DNA of 51,793 nt from an uncultured Lentisphaeria bacterium (GTDB taxonomy: Bacteria; Verrucomicrobiota; Lentisphaeria; Victivallales; Victivallaceae). The translations under genes were made by a program, and so were the position numbers. Positions 1 to 8,068 of this stretch are shown piece after piece (position 1 is the stretch's first letter; each line of letters starts with the position of its first letter). The notes under the pieces were generated by a model. The model did not search any database and was not told the DNA's origin. It saw only the letters and a program-made list of their open reading frames with translations. The DNA lies in assembly GCA_903863035.1 (NCBI GenBank), contig CAIPAT010000092.1, positions 1 through 51,793 on the forward strand, in the 5' to 3' direction.

Positions 1-36
1 ACTAAGCGAATGCTAAACGAAGAAGAACAGGGGGAA

Positions 37-67
37 AGCCGTGTGAGGGAAAACCGCACGCACGGTT
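37..67 (+). ncRNA. Group II intron domain V-like hairpin (3' end of an intron)
   Basis: The 31 nt fold as a domain V. The lower stem AGCCGTG (37-43) pairs with CACGGTT (61-67), with the catalytic AGC triad at 37-39. There is a two-base CG bulge at 59-60, and an upper stem TGAGG/CCGCA is capped by GAAAA. The following GATGAGG is also common after bacterial domain V. A canonical domain VI is not obvious downstream, and the intron's reverse transcriptase would lie left of the window, so this may be a remnant. It ends about 40 bp before the ATG of the pseudopilin, which has no convincing Shine-Dalgarno sequence; the intron may have replaced the gene's normal 5' region. Confidence 0.6.
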
Positions 68-105
68 TGGTCGATGAGGCAGAGCCGATAAGTCGCAACT
101 CGTTG

Positions 106-774
106 ATGCTTAGAGGTTTTACTTTAATCGAACTCCTCGTGGTCGTGGCTATCATAGCAATTCTCGCTGGAATGCTGCTGCCAGCCCTGAACAAAGCAAG
201 GGAGAAAGCCAGAGCCACAACATGCGTCAATAACCTAAAGCAGATGGGGCTGACTATTGTCAATTACGCTGACGACAATAAGGAAATGCTTCTCCAGAGG
301 CATTCCGCTTCCGGGGCGACATGGGGGCAGACTTTAGCAAGCCGTGGTTATATTAATAATAAAAATCTTCTGGTGTGCCCGACTCTTTTGCCGTTCACAT
401 ATACCAGCGGAACTTTCACATACGGCGGCAACTGTTTTATCTTTGAAGAGGATACCAGCCTGATTAAATGCTGGAAGCTGTCTGCTCTTGTCCAAAAGGT
501 GAAAAATCAATCCAGCAAGGTTCCACTTTTGATGGATAGCATTGCCTATGGTTCTGTTGCCGATGTTTCACTGCGTCCTCAAACCTATTACATCACCAGC
601 GTTGAAGATGCCGATGCCAGAGCAGTTCATCTAAGACATTCTGGAATGGCAAACATGTTGATGCTAGATGGTCATGTTGCGCCGGTGGACAAGAACAATG
701 AGAACTGGGGCAAGGCAGAGATATACTGGAAAATGCTGTGGTATGACAAAGATAACAAACATCAAGCGAACTAG
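106..774 (+). CDS. Type II secretion/type IV pilus pseudopilin with H-X9-DG signature
   Basis: The N-terminus [13 protein letters not shown] is a prepilin peptidase site: cleavage after Gly4 and Glu5 at position +5 of the mature chain. A single hydrophobic helix and then a charged KAREKAR stretch follow. The C-terminal part carries [12 protein letters not shown], i.e. H, nine residues and DG, the signature of the pseudopilin family expanded in Lentisphaerota and Planctomycetota. An upstream in-frame extension exists but reads through the intron-like hairpin at 37-67, so I place the start at ATG 106, which gives the usual very short leader. No clear ribosome binding site precedes it. The protein should be an inner-membrane, periplasm-facing filament subunit; its specific role is unknown. 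Confidence 0.8.
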   Translation: MLRGFTLIELLVVVAIIAILAGMLLPALNKAREKARATTCVNNLKQMGLTIVNYADDNKEMLLQRHSASGATWGQTLASRGYINNKNLLVCPTLLPFTYTSGTFTYGGNCFIFEEDTSLIKCWKLSALVQKVKNQSSKVPLLMDSIAYGSVADVSLRPQTYYITSVEDADARAVHLRHSGMANMLMLDGHVAPVDKNNENWGKAEIYWKMLWYDKDNKHQAN

Positions 775-1032
775 AAATAAAGCCTTTATTGCGAGTACAA
801 TAACTGATGGCAGCTTTAGCGACTTTCCTATTTTTCAGAATGCTTTAACTGATAATTTGAAATATGCCGCCAAAAAGATTTGCTTTCAGGGGCTTTATTG
901 ATATAATAAATGGAAGTTAGAATTTTGCTTTTCCATGAACTAAACAATGAGGATTTTTTTACTGAACTAGAAACATCAATTAAAATTTAGATAGTCATCT
1001 ATTTGACTTTCGACAGACGTTTTGGACCTAAA

Positions 1033-1154
1033 ACAGCCATTTTAAAACCCAGAGACGATGTTGAAAGTACGCTCCTTTTGGGCGTTCTTTCACATTCTGG
1101 GTTGGGTGCATGGCTGTACCTTGGTTCAAGTGTGATTTGAACGCCCTCTTTTTG
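1033..1154 (+). ncRNA. Candidate structured RNA or attenuator upstream of the zinc-ribbon operon
   Basis: Three nested stems can be read in order: ACAGCCAT (1033-1040) with ATGGCTGT (1110-1117), AACCCAGA (1046-1053) with TCTGGGTT (1096-1103), and TGAAAG-ACGC (1062-1072) with GCGT-CTTTCA (1082-1092). A competing stem pairs GGGCGTTC (1080-1087) with GAACGCCC (1139-1146) and is followed by CTCTTTTT, like a terminator hairpin. The inner stem and the terminator-like stem use the same bases, so they exclude each other. The element sits in an otherwise gene-free gap (775-1203) and ends 50 bp before the next ATG. I do not recognise a known family. A TATAAT at 902-907 with a weak TTGCTT 16 nt upstream could drive it. 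Confidence 0.45.
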
Positions 1155-1203
1155 GGACTTCAATCATAAGTCTGCGTTCTTTAAAATAATCAGGGGAGAG
1201 ATT

Positions 1204-1956
1204 ATGATTACGAAGTGTCTATGTTGTGGGAAAAGATTCGATGTTGAACCTTCCTGGAAGGGACAGACAGCAGCATGTGATTCATGCGGGAAAGATTTTA
1301 CTGTCAAGAAATACATTGAATGCCCTAAATGTGCTCAGCTCACACCAGAGAATGGAGATAAATGCGAATCATGCAATGCCTCCATTATCATTAAAATGAG
1401 AATTCCCACTCAGTATAAAGAACCTTCAATGCCACCCAGTGCGCATAAATACGAATCTAGCTGTTCACCATCTATCAATCAAGATTCAGATAAAATTGCA
1501 CTTGAATCAGTTTCTGGAGCAATGCGTTTCTGGATACGCATTGCAGCAACCCTTATCCTCTTTGGGGTTGCTGTAGAATCAATCAAGTTTGGGTTATATT
1601 TGATTGACAAAGATGAAGGATTATTGACAAAAAATATGGAATATATTGTTTCGTACAGCTTTATGATTCTTCTCTGCTCTTTTATCGCAATCATGGGAGC
1701 AGTGAAGATGCATGATTCCGCCTATGCTAAAGCAAAAATTGCTTACAACACATTTTATAAAATAATTTTTGTAGCCTTTTTATTTATGTGCTTGCTGGGA
1801 ATGATTGGGATTGGTTCCGCTCTTTTAGCCCGTGAGGAACCAATGGAAAAACAAATTGGGCAAGGTGTCGCTATTATAATTAATATTTACACTTTTTTTG
1901 TTGCATGGCAGCTTTACCGAGCGAGGGCATTCGCTCAAGCAGAAACAATAAAATAA
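1204..1956 (+). CDS. Zinc-ribbon membrane protein, four predicted TM helices
   Basis: The N-terminal ~60 residues hold cysteine pairs C5/C8, C25/C28, C40/C43 and C54/C57, consistent with two zinc ribbons. A polar linker follows, then about four hydrophobic segments at roughly residues 100-127, 145-167, 180-203 and 215-240. The start follows a good ribosome binding site (GGGGAGAG). I do not recognise a specific family; zinc ribbons fused to membrane domains are common in uncharacterised bacterial proteins. The gene is the first of a co-directional group with two smaller zinc-ribbon proteins (10 bp and then 4 bp gaps) and the large Sel1 protein, so they may be co-transcribed. It lies downstream of the candidate structured RNA at 1033-1154. 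Confidence 0.75.
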   Translation: MITKCLCCGKRFDVEPSWKGQTAACDSCGKDFTVKKYIECPKCAQLTPENGDKCESCNASIIIKMRIPTQYKEPSMPPSAHKYESSCSPSINQDSDKIALESVSGAMRFWIRIAATLILFGVAVESIKFGLYLIDKDEGLLTKNMEYIVSYSFMILLCSFIAIMGAVKMHDSAYAKAKIAYNTFYKIIFVAFLFMCLLGMIGIGSALLAREEPMEKQIGQGVAIIINIYTFFVAWQLYRARAFAQAETIK

Positions 1957-1966
1957 GAGGCAATTC

Positions 1967-2176
1967 ATGCTTAACGTCAGATTGATTAAATGTCCGGCTT
2001 GCGGAAGAGAAATTTCATCACAGGCAATAAGTTGTCCTAACTGCGGACAGCCCATAGCCGGTGCGGCTACAAATCAAGATGTAAAAGAGAAATCCTTTTT
2101 TGAAAAATATGTTTGGCTTCTTATACTTTTGTTTTTTCTTGGTCTTTTTATGAAGATTATAGCTAATATGAGGTAA
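1967..2176 (+). CDS. Small zinc-ribbon protein with one TM helix (69 aa)
   Basis: A zinc ribbon with CPACG and CPNCG knuckles occupies residues ~9-30. A short polar linker and one hydrophobic helix (WLLILLFFLGLF) end the protein. The first 30 residues are almost identical to those of the next gene, pointing to a recent tandem duplication of the ribbon. AGAGG precedes the ATG. It should be a membrane-anchored cytoplasmic zinc ribbon; no function can be assigned. Confidence 0.7.
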   Translation: MLNVRLIKCPACGREISSQAISCPNCGQPIAGAATNQDVKEKSFFEKYVWLLILLFFLGLFMKIIANMR

Positions 2177-2180
2177 TATC

Positions 2181-2744
2181 ATGCTTATGCTTAAAGTCAG
2201 ATTGATTAATTGTCCGGCTTGCGGAAAAGAGGTTTCATCACAGGCAGTAAGTTGCCCTCATTGCGGGCAGCCAATAGGCAGTAATTATATTTCGCAAGCG
2301 TCTTCTCCAGTTTCTCCGTATAGGGCTACAGAACGGGAGATAACCTATCCAAACCAAATTGGAATATATACTCCGGGACAAATTGCCTGGGCGACTTTCT
2401 TGGGTTCTGCTCTGGGTGGTGGAATCCTGATTGCGATTAATTACAAGAGGCTGAATAAAGACGACCAGATAGCAAAAGCCATAGTTCTAATTGTGTTGGG
2501 TTTTGTAATACTCCTGATTGCATCAGCCGTATGGACAGGGTCACCTATTATCGTTTGCGGTTCTCAAGCGGCTATCATGTATTATCTTGCGGGAAATTGG
2601 CAGGGTAAAGACATTAGAGAACATATAAATATTGGCGGGAAGATTGCGTCTTCTTGGGGAGCTACAGGAGCAGGTTTGGTAGGAACAGTTGCGGCAATCA
2701 TGGTTGGCGTTATTTTCGGTATATTGGGATTAATGTCACAGTAG
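2181..2744 (+). CDS. Zinc-ribbon protein with C-terminal multi-TM domain (187 aa)
   Basis: The N-terminal zinc ribbon (CPACG at ~11-15, CPHCG at ~28-32) is a near copy of the one in the 69-aa neighbour. A linker follows, then a hydrophobic half with about four membrane segments (residues ~65-85, 95-120, 120-140 and 160-185) rich in Gly and Ala. The start is ATG 2181 after a GAGG site; ATG 2187 is also possible and aligns better with the paralogue. It starts 4 bp after the previous stop, so translation is probably coupled. The function is unknown; topology suggests an inner-membrane protein with a cytoplasmic metal-binding head. Confidence 0.7.
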   Translation: MLMLKVRLINCPACGKEVSSQAVSCPHCGQPIGSNYISQASSPVSPYRATEREITYPNQIGIYTPGQIAWATFLGSALGGGILIAINYKRLNKDDQIAKAIVLIVLGFVILLIASAVWTGSPIIVCGSQAAIMYYLAGNWQGKDIREHINIGGKIASSWGATGAGLVGTVAAIMVGVIFGILGLMSQ

Positions 2745-2824
2745 AATATCTTCAGCAACTATTAATTTGATTGGTTAAACGACAAAAAAGCAGATAAGTA
2801 TAAAAACAAGGAAGGAAGGTGATT

Positions 2825-5668
2825 ATGATATATATAAATGCCGCAAAATTAACAATATTAATAATTATACTTGTAGTAGGAATACTGTTTCTTACCCCAC
2901 AATCAATCCTTGAAAAACTATCTACAGAATCGGGTGATGCAAATACTCAGCTTAAGCTAGGAATCCGCTATTATCAGGGAAATGGTGTGGCAAAAAACCC
3001 CGTTAGGGCTGTAAGATATTTTCGTAAAGCTGCTGAGCAAGGTCTCGCAAAAGCGCAATACAATCTCGGTGCTTGTTATGCAAATGGTGACGGCATAGCT
3101 AAAGACCAGATTAAAGCAGTAGAATGGTATAGCAAGGCGGCAGAACAGGGGAACGTGAAAGCACAATGTAGTCTTGGATGTTGCTATCTAAATGGAGAAG
3201 GAGTATCAAAAAATACCGCCGAGTCCGTGAAATGGTATCGCCGGGCGGCGGAACAAAGGAATATGGAGGCGCAGTATCAACTCGGAGTTTTTTATGAAAA
3301 AGGCGAAGGGGTTACTAAAAATGAGGATGAAGCTGCAAAGTGGTATCGGGAAGCTGCTATGCAAGGACATGTCGAAGCTCGTTATAGTATCGGAGTCTGT
3401 TATTCCAATGGCACCGGGGTAGAGAAAAGCTTAAATAGTGCGGTATACCATTTTGGTGAAGCAGCAAGACAAGGACTTGCGAAGGCACAGTTTGAGCTTG
3501 GAAACTGTTATGCTAAAGGTTATGGAGTAAAAAAAGATGAAGATGAAGCGACAAGATGGTATCGTAGAGCCGCTGAACAGGGAAATGTAAAAGCACAATT
3601 TGAGCTAGGAAGGTGTTATGCTGGTGGAATTGGAGTTGACAAAGATAAAGTTAAAGCTTCAGAATGGTTGAACAAAGCAGCAGAGAATGGAGGGGCTGAG
3701 GTTCAGTTTGATATTGGGCTTTGTTATGCTAGAGAAGATGGAGTGGAGAAAGATGAGGATGAAGTAGCAAAATGGTGGAGTAAAGCTGCTAAAAATGGAG
3801 GGGCTGAGGTTCAGTTTAATATTGGGCTTTATTACTTTAATGGGGAGTATGTAAAGAAAGATGAGGATGAAGCAGTAAAATGGTGGCGCAAGGCTGCTGA
3901 ACAAGGACATGTAAAAGCACAATTTAATCTTGGTCTTTGTTACTATAATGGTGATGGAGTAAAAAAAGATGAAGCTGAAGCGGCAAGATGGTTCCATAAA
4001 GCGGCGGAAAAAGGGCATGTAAAAGCACAATTTAATCTCGGAGTTTATTATGCTAAAAATAAAAGTTATAGTGGTTATTACAATGAGATTCAGTCTGTGA
4101 AATGGTTTCGTAAAGCCGCAGAACAGGGAGACATGGATGCACAGAGGATTCTTGGTGTTTGTTATGAAAAAGGAATTGGAGTCCCTCAAAACGATGTTGA
4201 AGCGGCAAAATGGTTTCTCCGTATGGCTGCGGAAAAAGGTAATAGCGAGGCAAGTGAAAAATTTAAAGAGTTAAATAAATATACGCAAGCCAGTGAAGCT
4301 GCGGAGCGTGGAGATGCAAAGGCACAATATGAACTAGGGCTCTGTTATGAAAATGGTTTAAAGGCGGAAAAGAGGGATGCAAAAGAACAATGTGACAGTA
4401 ATATAAATGGTTTAATTGTGAAAAAAGACTCCATCAAAGCAGTTGAATGGGTTCGCAAGGCTGCGGAAAACGATTGGGCAGAGGCGCAAGAAAAGTTAGG
4501 GGCATGGTATTATAGCGGTTATAGGACGGTTTCACGAGATATGGGCGAAGCAGTAAAATGGTATCGGAAAGCTGCAAAACAGGGTAATGCAAAGGCACAG
4601 ATTAAGCTTGGATGGTGCTATTACAAAGGAATTGGCGTAGATGAAGATAAGATAGAAGGGGTAAGATGGTATCGCAAAGCCGCTGAACAGTCCAAAGCCG
4701 CTAATGAAATTATTGACAAGACTGTTGAGTCTCAAGAGCTAATGAGAAGACTCAAGAACAGCGAAAACATATTTAAGACCGGAGCTAGAGATGATTACAA
4801 CATAAAAGACAGCAATACCGGTGAATTGAAACAATTAAAACTTAAAAGACAGTTGAGTGCAGTTTTACAAGTCTCGAATAATGAACTGGGAACCGATTTT
4901 GGACTATTTCCAGAGCAGGAATGTTTTTTTACAGAGATTAATGCAAAGAGCATGAAGAACGTGTCAGAAGATGAAGACATTAATGCAATAATGGATTTTT
5001 CTGTAAAAAAAGATAAATCTGCTGCTACAAGAGCAATGGATAGATTTAAGGCTAAAATTGATTCATGGATGAACGATTATCCAGGTGATTCGTTGGCACA
5101 GTATAATCTAGGGTATTGCTATGAATACGGTGTCGGTGTCGCAAAAGATGAAATCGAAGCATTAAAATGTTATCGTAGAGCAGCAGAACAGGGTCATGCA
5201 AAGGCGCAATATATTCTTGGCGTGTGTTATGCTAACGGTTTTGGCGTGACGAGAGATAAAAAAGAAGCAGTAAAATGGTTTCAGAAAGCCGCAGAACAAG
5301 GAAAGGCGGAGGCGCAGTTTAATCTCGGTTTGCTTTATGAAGACGGCAATGGCGTATACAAAAATATGGTAAAAGCCGTAGGCTGGTATCGTAAAGCCGC
5401 AGAACAGGGGGATGCAAAAGCACAGTTTAACCTCGGTCATTGTTATGAGAACGGTGACGGCATAGCTAAAGACCAGGGGAAAGCAGTAGAATGGTATAGC
5501 AAGGCGGCAGAACAGGGGAATGTACTAGCACAGTATAATCTTGGGTTGTGTTATGCCAACGGCAAAGGCGTTGAGAAAGATGAAAGTAAAGGAATTAAAT
5601 TGATTCGCAAAGCAGCAGAACAAGGATACCAACCAGCAAAGGATGCACTCAAAGCGTTAGAAAAGTAA
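2825..5668 (+). CDS. Giant Sel1-repeat protein (about 20 repeats), membrane-anchored
   Basis: After an N-terminal hydrophobic helix (residues ~8-25), nearly the whole 947-aa chain is tandem 36-residue Sel1-like repeats. The recurring core is AxQG-AxAQxxLGxCYxxG-GVxKD-xEAxKWYRKAAE. The array is interrupted at about residues 640-740 by a non-repeat, charged segment, then resumes for six repeats. Sel1 solenoids are alpha/alpha superhelices that scaffold protein-protein contacts. The start is ATG 2825, five bases after AAGGAAGG; the in-frame GTG at 2819 is too close to that site. Many repeats are nearly identical at DNA level, so copy number may vary. The long antisense open frames here are by-products of the repeat composition. 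Partner and function are unknown. Confidence 0.85.
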   Translation: MIYINAAKLTILIIILVVGILFLTPQSILEKLSTESGDANTQLKLGIRYYQGNGVAKNPVRAVRYFRKAAEQGLAKAQYNLGACYANGDGIAKDQIKAVEWYSKAAEQGNVKAQCSLGCCYLNGEGVSKNTAESVKWYRRAAEQRNMEAQYQLGVFYEKGEGVTKNEDEAAKWYREAAMQGHVEARYSIGVCYSNGTGVEKSLNSAVYHFGEAARQGLAKAQFELGNCYAKGYGVKKDEDEATRWYRRAAEQGNVKAQFELGRCYAGGIGVDKDKVKASEWLNKAAENGGAEVQFDIGLCYAREDGVEKDEDEVAKWWSKAAKNGGAEVQFNIGLYYFNGEYVKKDEDEAVKWWRKAAEQGHVKAQFNLGLCYYNGDGVKKDEAEAARWFHKAAEKGHVKAQFNLGVYYAKNKSYSGYYNEIQSVKWFRKAAEQGDMDAQRILGVCYEKGIGVPQNDVEAAKWFLRMAAEKGNSEASEKFKELNKYTQASEAAERGDAKAQYELGLCYENGLKAEKRDAKEQCDSNINGLIVKKDSIKAVEWVRKAAENDWAEAQEKLGAWYYSGYRTVSRDMGEAVKWYRKAAKQGNAKAQIKLGWCYYKGIGVDEDKIEGVRWYRKAAEQSKAANEIIDKTVESQELMRRLKNSENIFKTGARDDYNIKDSNTGELKQLKLKRQLSAVLQVSNNELGTDFGLFPEQECFFTEINAKSMKNVSEDEDINAIMDFSVKKDKSAATRAMDRFKAKIDSWMNDYPGDSLAQYNLGYCYEYGVGVAKDEIEALKCYRRAAEQGHAKAQYILGVCYANGFGVTRDKKEAVKWFQKAAEQGKAEAQFNLGLLYEDGNGVYKNMVKAVGWYRKAAEQGDAKAQFNLGHCYENGDGIAKDQGKAVEWYSKAAEQGNVLAQYNLGLCYANGKGVEKDESKGIKLIRKAAEQGYQPAKDALKALEK

Positions 5669-5747
5669 CCTTAGCTTGGCTGAGCTTATGACAATGTTAC
5701 ATAATCTTAGAAAAGTAGACACAAAAAACATAAGGAGAAGTATTAAG

Positions 5748-6362
5748 ATGATGAAAACGATTGTATTTTTCGTGGCATTTTGTTTATCACTAAGCGTTTG
5801 GGCTAGATTAGGAATGACTCGTCAAGAGTGTCTTGATAAATACGGAAAACCGCTATGGGAATGTAGGCAATATAGAGGAAATACTGGAATTGACTTAGCA
5901 CTTTATAAGGTTGGCAAAGTTGACGACTCTACAATTTTCTTAAATGTTTGCTATCTAGATGATAAAGTAGAGCTTGCTTACTACTGCAAGTTAGATAATT
6001 CGGATAGGCGTGAGAATTTTTCCAGTGAAGAGAAAGAGCATATTTTAGAATCCAATAACTGTAAAAGTTACTCCAACCTAGAGATATCAAATGATAATAA
6101 TGTGGAAGTCAACGGATATCGTATGTATTACCTTATGAGTGCAGTCCAATACTATAATAAGGAAATCTACATGACCTATGCAATATGCCAAAAAGACAGT
6201 GATGGTAACCCCGTGTTTTATTCTTCCGCCGACAATGGGTCTTTCCGTTATGAAGTATTTTTTACTTTAAAATTAGTAAAAGAAACCCAAAATATAGAAA
6301 GAGAAGAGTTTAAAAAGTCAAATTCAATAGAGAAGAGCAAGCTCAAGAACGTCAATTTTTGA
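5748..6362 (+). CDS. Secreted hypothetical protein with GMTRQECLDKYG motif
   Basis: An N-terminal signal peptide (MMKTIVFFVAFCLSLSVWA) is followed by GMTRQECLDKYGKP, similar to the GMTxxxVxxxxGxP motif of small periplasmic or outer-membrane assembly proteins. The rest is polar, with a Lys/Glu-rich tail. The start is chosen at ATG 5748 because it begins the signal peptide and follows AAGGAGA; a longer frame from TTG 5676 would bury the signal peptide. It lies downstream of the Sel1 gene on the same strand, followed by a terminator. I do not recognise a precise family. Confidence 0.65.
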   Translation: MMKTIVFFVAFCLSLSVWARLGMTRQECLDKYGKPLWECRQYRGNTGIDLALYKVGKVDDSTIFLNVCYLDDKVELAYYCKLDNSDRRENFSSEEKEHILESNNCKSYSNLEISNDNNVEVNGYRMYYLMSAVQYYNKEIYMTYAICQKDSDGNPVFYSSADNGSFRYEVFFTLKLVKETQNIEREEFKKSNSIEKSKLKNVNF

Positions 6363-6427
6363 TATTTCAAAAGACAAAGCAATGTGGACTTGATAAACAT
6401 AATATTAACGAAATCATAGACCTATAT

Positions 6428-6454
6428 GGGCAGCTTAAACGGCTGCCCTTTTTT
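6428..6454 (+). terminator. Rho-independent terminator
   Basis: GGGCAGC pairs with GCTGCCC around a 7-nt loop, followed directly by TTTTTTATT. It lies 65 bp after the stop of the secreted protein gene and closes the zinc-ribbon/Sel1 gene group. The remaining gap to 6709 holds no gene; a dyad at 6661-6688 is listed separately. Confidence 0.8.
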
Positions 6455-6660
6455 ATTGCTCGAATTACAGATTTTCTCATTGGATATGCCTCTACTAATC
6501 CATGAATGAACCCTGTTCAATCCCCTATCATCTCCTGCCCCTTTTTTTGAATCCCCGTTCTCATAATCTGAACATTTTTCAATTCATATCACTCACTGCT
6601 TGTGTACCGCCCACTGTGCTTTTTGTGCTCGAAAACGCATGGAAAAATTAAAAGGCGGCT

Positions 6661-6688
6661 GGGTTCACTAGAAAACAATAGTGAACCC
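6661..6688. promoter_or_regulatory. Perfect 10-bp inverted repeat (candidate operator)
   Basis: GGGTTCACTA (6661-6670) and TAGTGAACCC (6679-6688) form a perfect dyad with an 8-bp spacer, 21 bp before the ATG of the next gene. There is no T-run after it, so it is not a terminator. It could bind a dimeric repressor or form a 5'-UTR hairpin. Confidence 0.5.
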
Positions 6689-6709
6689 TAAAACAACAAG
6701 GAGTCGAAA

Positions 6710-7597
6710 ATGAGAACAGTATTAAAGAATCATGATGAAGTGGCGCATTACTGGGCTAATCAAGTTCAAGCGTCAGGCAGTGCCAGCAGGATGTTTTTTG
6801 AAGGGAAAACCATTTTTAGTCATGGGCATCATTTTGAGATTGCTAAAATCGTAAAATACGGAGTTGTGCTTTTCACTGAAAATACATACTCCAGCAGCAC
6901 GGGAAAGCATTTGAGTATTACCAGAAGAGCTATTCCGCATCATTACAAAATATTTCCCGCAGCAACTTCAACAAGCGGGTACGGGAATTGTACTGTAACA
7001 ACTGATAACATCCAGAATTTGACCTATTATCTGCAACGGGCTGAAGAGTTTTTAAATAAAACCGTCAGGGCTAGGGCATTGGCTGAGGATTACGCACAAA
7101 CGGCAAAACATTGGCTATCAATATTCACAGATTACGCCAAAGAGTTTGAATTCAATACAAAACCGTTTGCAAAGCTCTTTGACAAGCTATCAGACGCTAT
7201 TGATAATTTCAAAATACCGGAAAAACGGCTTGCATACATTCAGGCGAAAAAACAAGCCGAGAAAATCGCTGAACAAGCCAGAAAACAAGAATGGAAAGAC
7301 CATTTGAAACAGTGGAAAAACTTTGCAGGGAATTATATTTCCCGCAGTATTCCAGAATGCGGGTTTGATTATCTGCGGGTCAATGGCGATATAGTTGAAA
7401 CATCTAAAAACGTTCAAATCCCGCTTGCATCGGCTCTCTTGCTATGGCGCAAGCTACAACAGCAGGAATCAGTCAAAGGCGAGAAAATAGACGACAGATG
7501 GACAGTGATAGATAACAGCAATCAATATCTGCAAGTCGGCTGCCATAAGATACTACATACAGAAATTCAGGCTATGGCTAAACAGCTTGGATATTAA
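6710..7597 (+). CDS. DUF8033-like phage/plasmid hypothetical protein (295 aa)
   Basis: The N-terminal ~100 residues contain FFEGKTIFSHGHHFEIA followed by a stretch ending STGKHLSITRRAI. This resembles the DUF8033-type domain found on phages and plasmids, whose function is unknown. A long charged helical middle (residues ~115-205, likely coiled coil) and a small C-terminal domain follow. AAGGAG precedes the ATG. The gene has its own upstream dyad at 6661-6688 and its own terminator. It opens the phage-like block and is separated from its neighbours by intergenic gaps. The family link is from recall of the motif. Confidence 0.65.
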   Translation: MRTVLKNHDEVAHYWANQVQASGSASRMFFEGKTIFSHGHHFEIAKIVKYGVVLFTENTYSSSTGKHLSITRRAIPHHYKIFPAATSTSGYGNCTVTTDNIQNLTYYLQRAEEFLNKTVRARALAEDYAQTAKHWLSIFTDYAKEFEFNTKPFAKLFDKLSDAIDNFKIPEKRLAYIQAKKQAEKIAEQARKQEWKDHLKQWKNFAGNYISRSIPECGFDYLRVNGDIVETSKNVQIPLASALLLWRKLQQQESVKGEKIDDRWTVIDNSNQYLQVGCHKILHTEIQAMAKQLGY

Positions 7598-7601
7598 CCA
7601 C

Positions 7602-7622
7602 AGGGGCGCAAGCCCCTTTTTT
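7602..7622 (+). terminator. Rho-independent terminator
   Basis: AGGGGC and GCCCCT close a GCAA tetraloop and run into TTTTTTATTT, 5 bp after the stop codon of the 295-aa gene. Confidence 0.8.
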
Positions 7623-7700
7623 ATTTATTCCCAGTACAAATATATCATTTATCCGGCTATAAAGATTATCCTTGTATAACCAGCAAATTGAGGTAAAACC

Positions 7701-8060
7701 ATGTATCTAATCACTATCACAAACGACAAGCGCAAAGGCAGTTACGAGACTATTTCAGGCGAATTCTGGCTTGCTTATCATTCCCTGAACACGCTATACG
7801 GCATTGAAGAGAAAACACTAGATGAAGCTTTTAAGGCAACCAACAACGAGCAGGAATTCACGCTCGTACATGAGAGCAAGACTTTTATCATTAAGCAAGT
7901 TGTATTCCCGCCTGAACGTTCAAAGCAGGAGCTTGAGGCAATCATAGGAATTCTTGAAACTGTGCTTAGAACTGCCGGTGAAAACGCCTTAGTATCCTTG
8001 GCATATTCATTCACTGTCCGTGTAAAAAACGTATTAACCCATATCCATAAATCAATTTGA
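7701..8060 (+). CDS. Hypothetical protein (119 aa)
   Basis: This is a small soluble protein with no signal peptide or membrane segment and no motif I recognise. GAGGTAA precedes the ATG. The same ribosome-binding context (GAGGTAAA) precedes the next gene, 8 bp downstream, so the two are likely co-transcribed. The sequence CCGGCTATAAAGAT about 35 bp upstream recurs near the other end of the block, at 12483. Confidence 0.6.
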   Translation: MYLITITNDKRKGSYETISGEFWLAYHSLNTLYGIEEKTLDEAFKATNNEQEFTLVHESKTFIIKQVVFPPERSKQELEAIIGILETVLRTAGENALVSLAYSFTVRVKNVLTHIHKSI

Positions 8061-8068
8061 GGTAAACT

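Noticed and set aside
668..901. Open frame of 77 codons overlapping the pseudopilin 3' end
   Set aside because: It is out of frame inside the pseudopilin gene, with no ribosome binding site and no recognisable product.
2957..5440. Several minus-strand open frames rich in Phe, Tyr and Cys inside the Sel1 gene
   Set aside because: They repeat with the same period as the Sel1 repeats and are the antisense image of the repeat codons.
2900..5668. CRISPR-like regular repeats
   Set aside because: The periodicity is coding (36-residue Sel1 repeats) with diverged units and no spacers; no CRISPR array or cas gene is seen.
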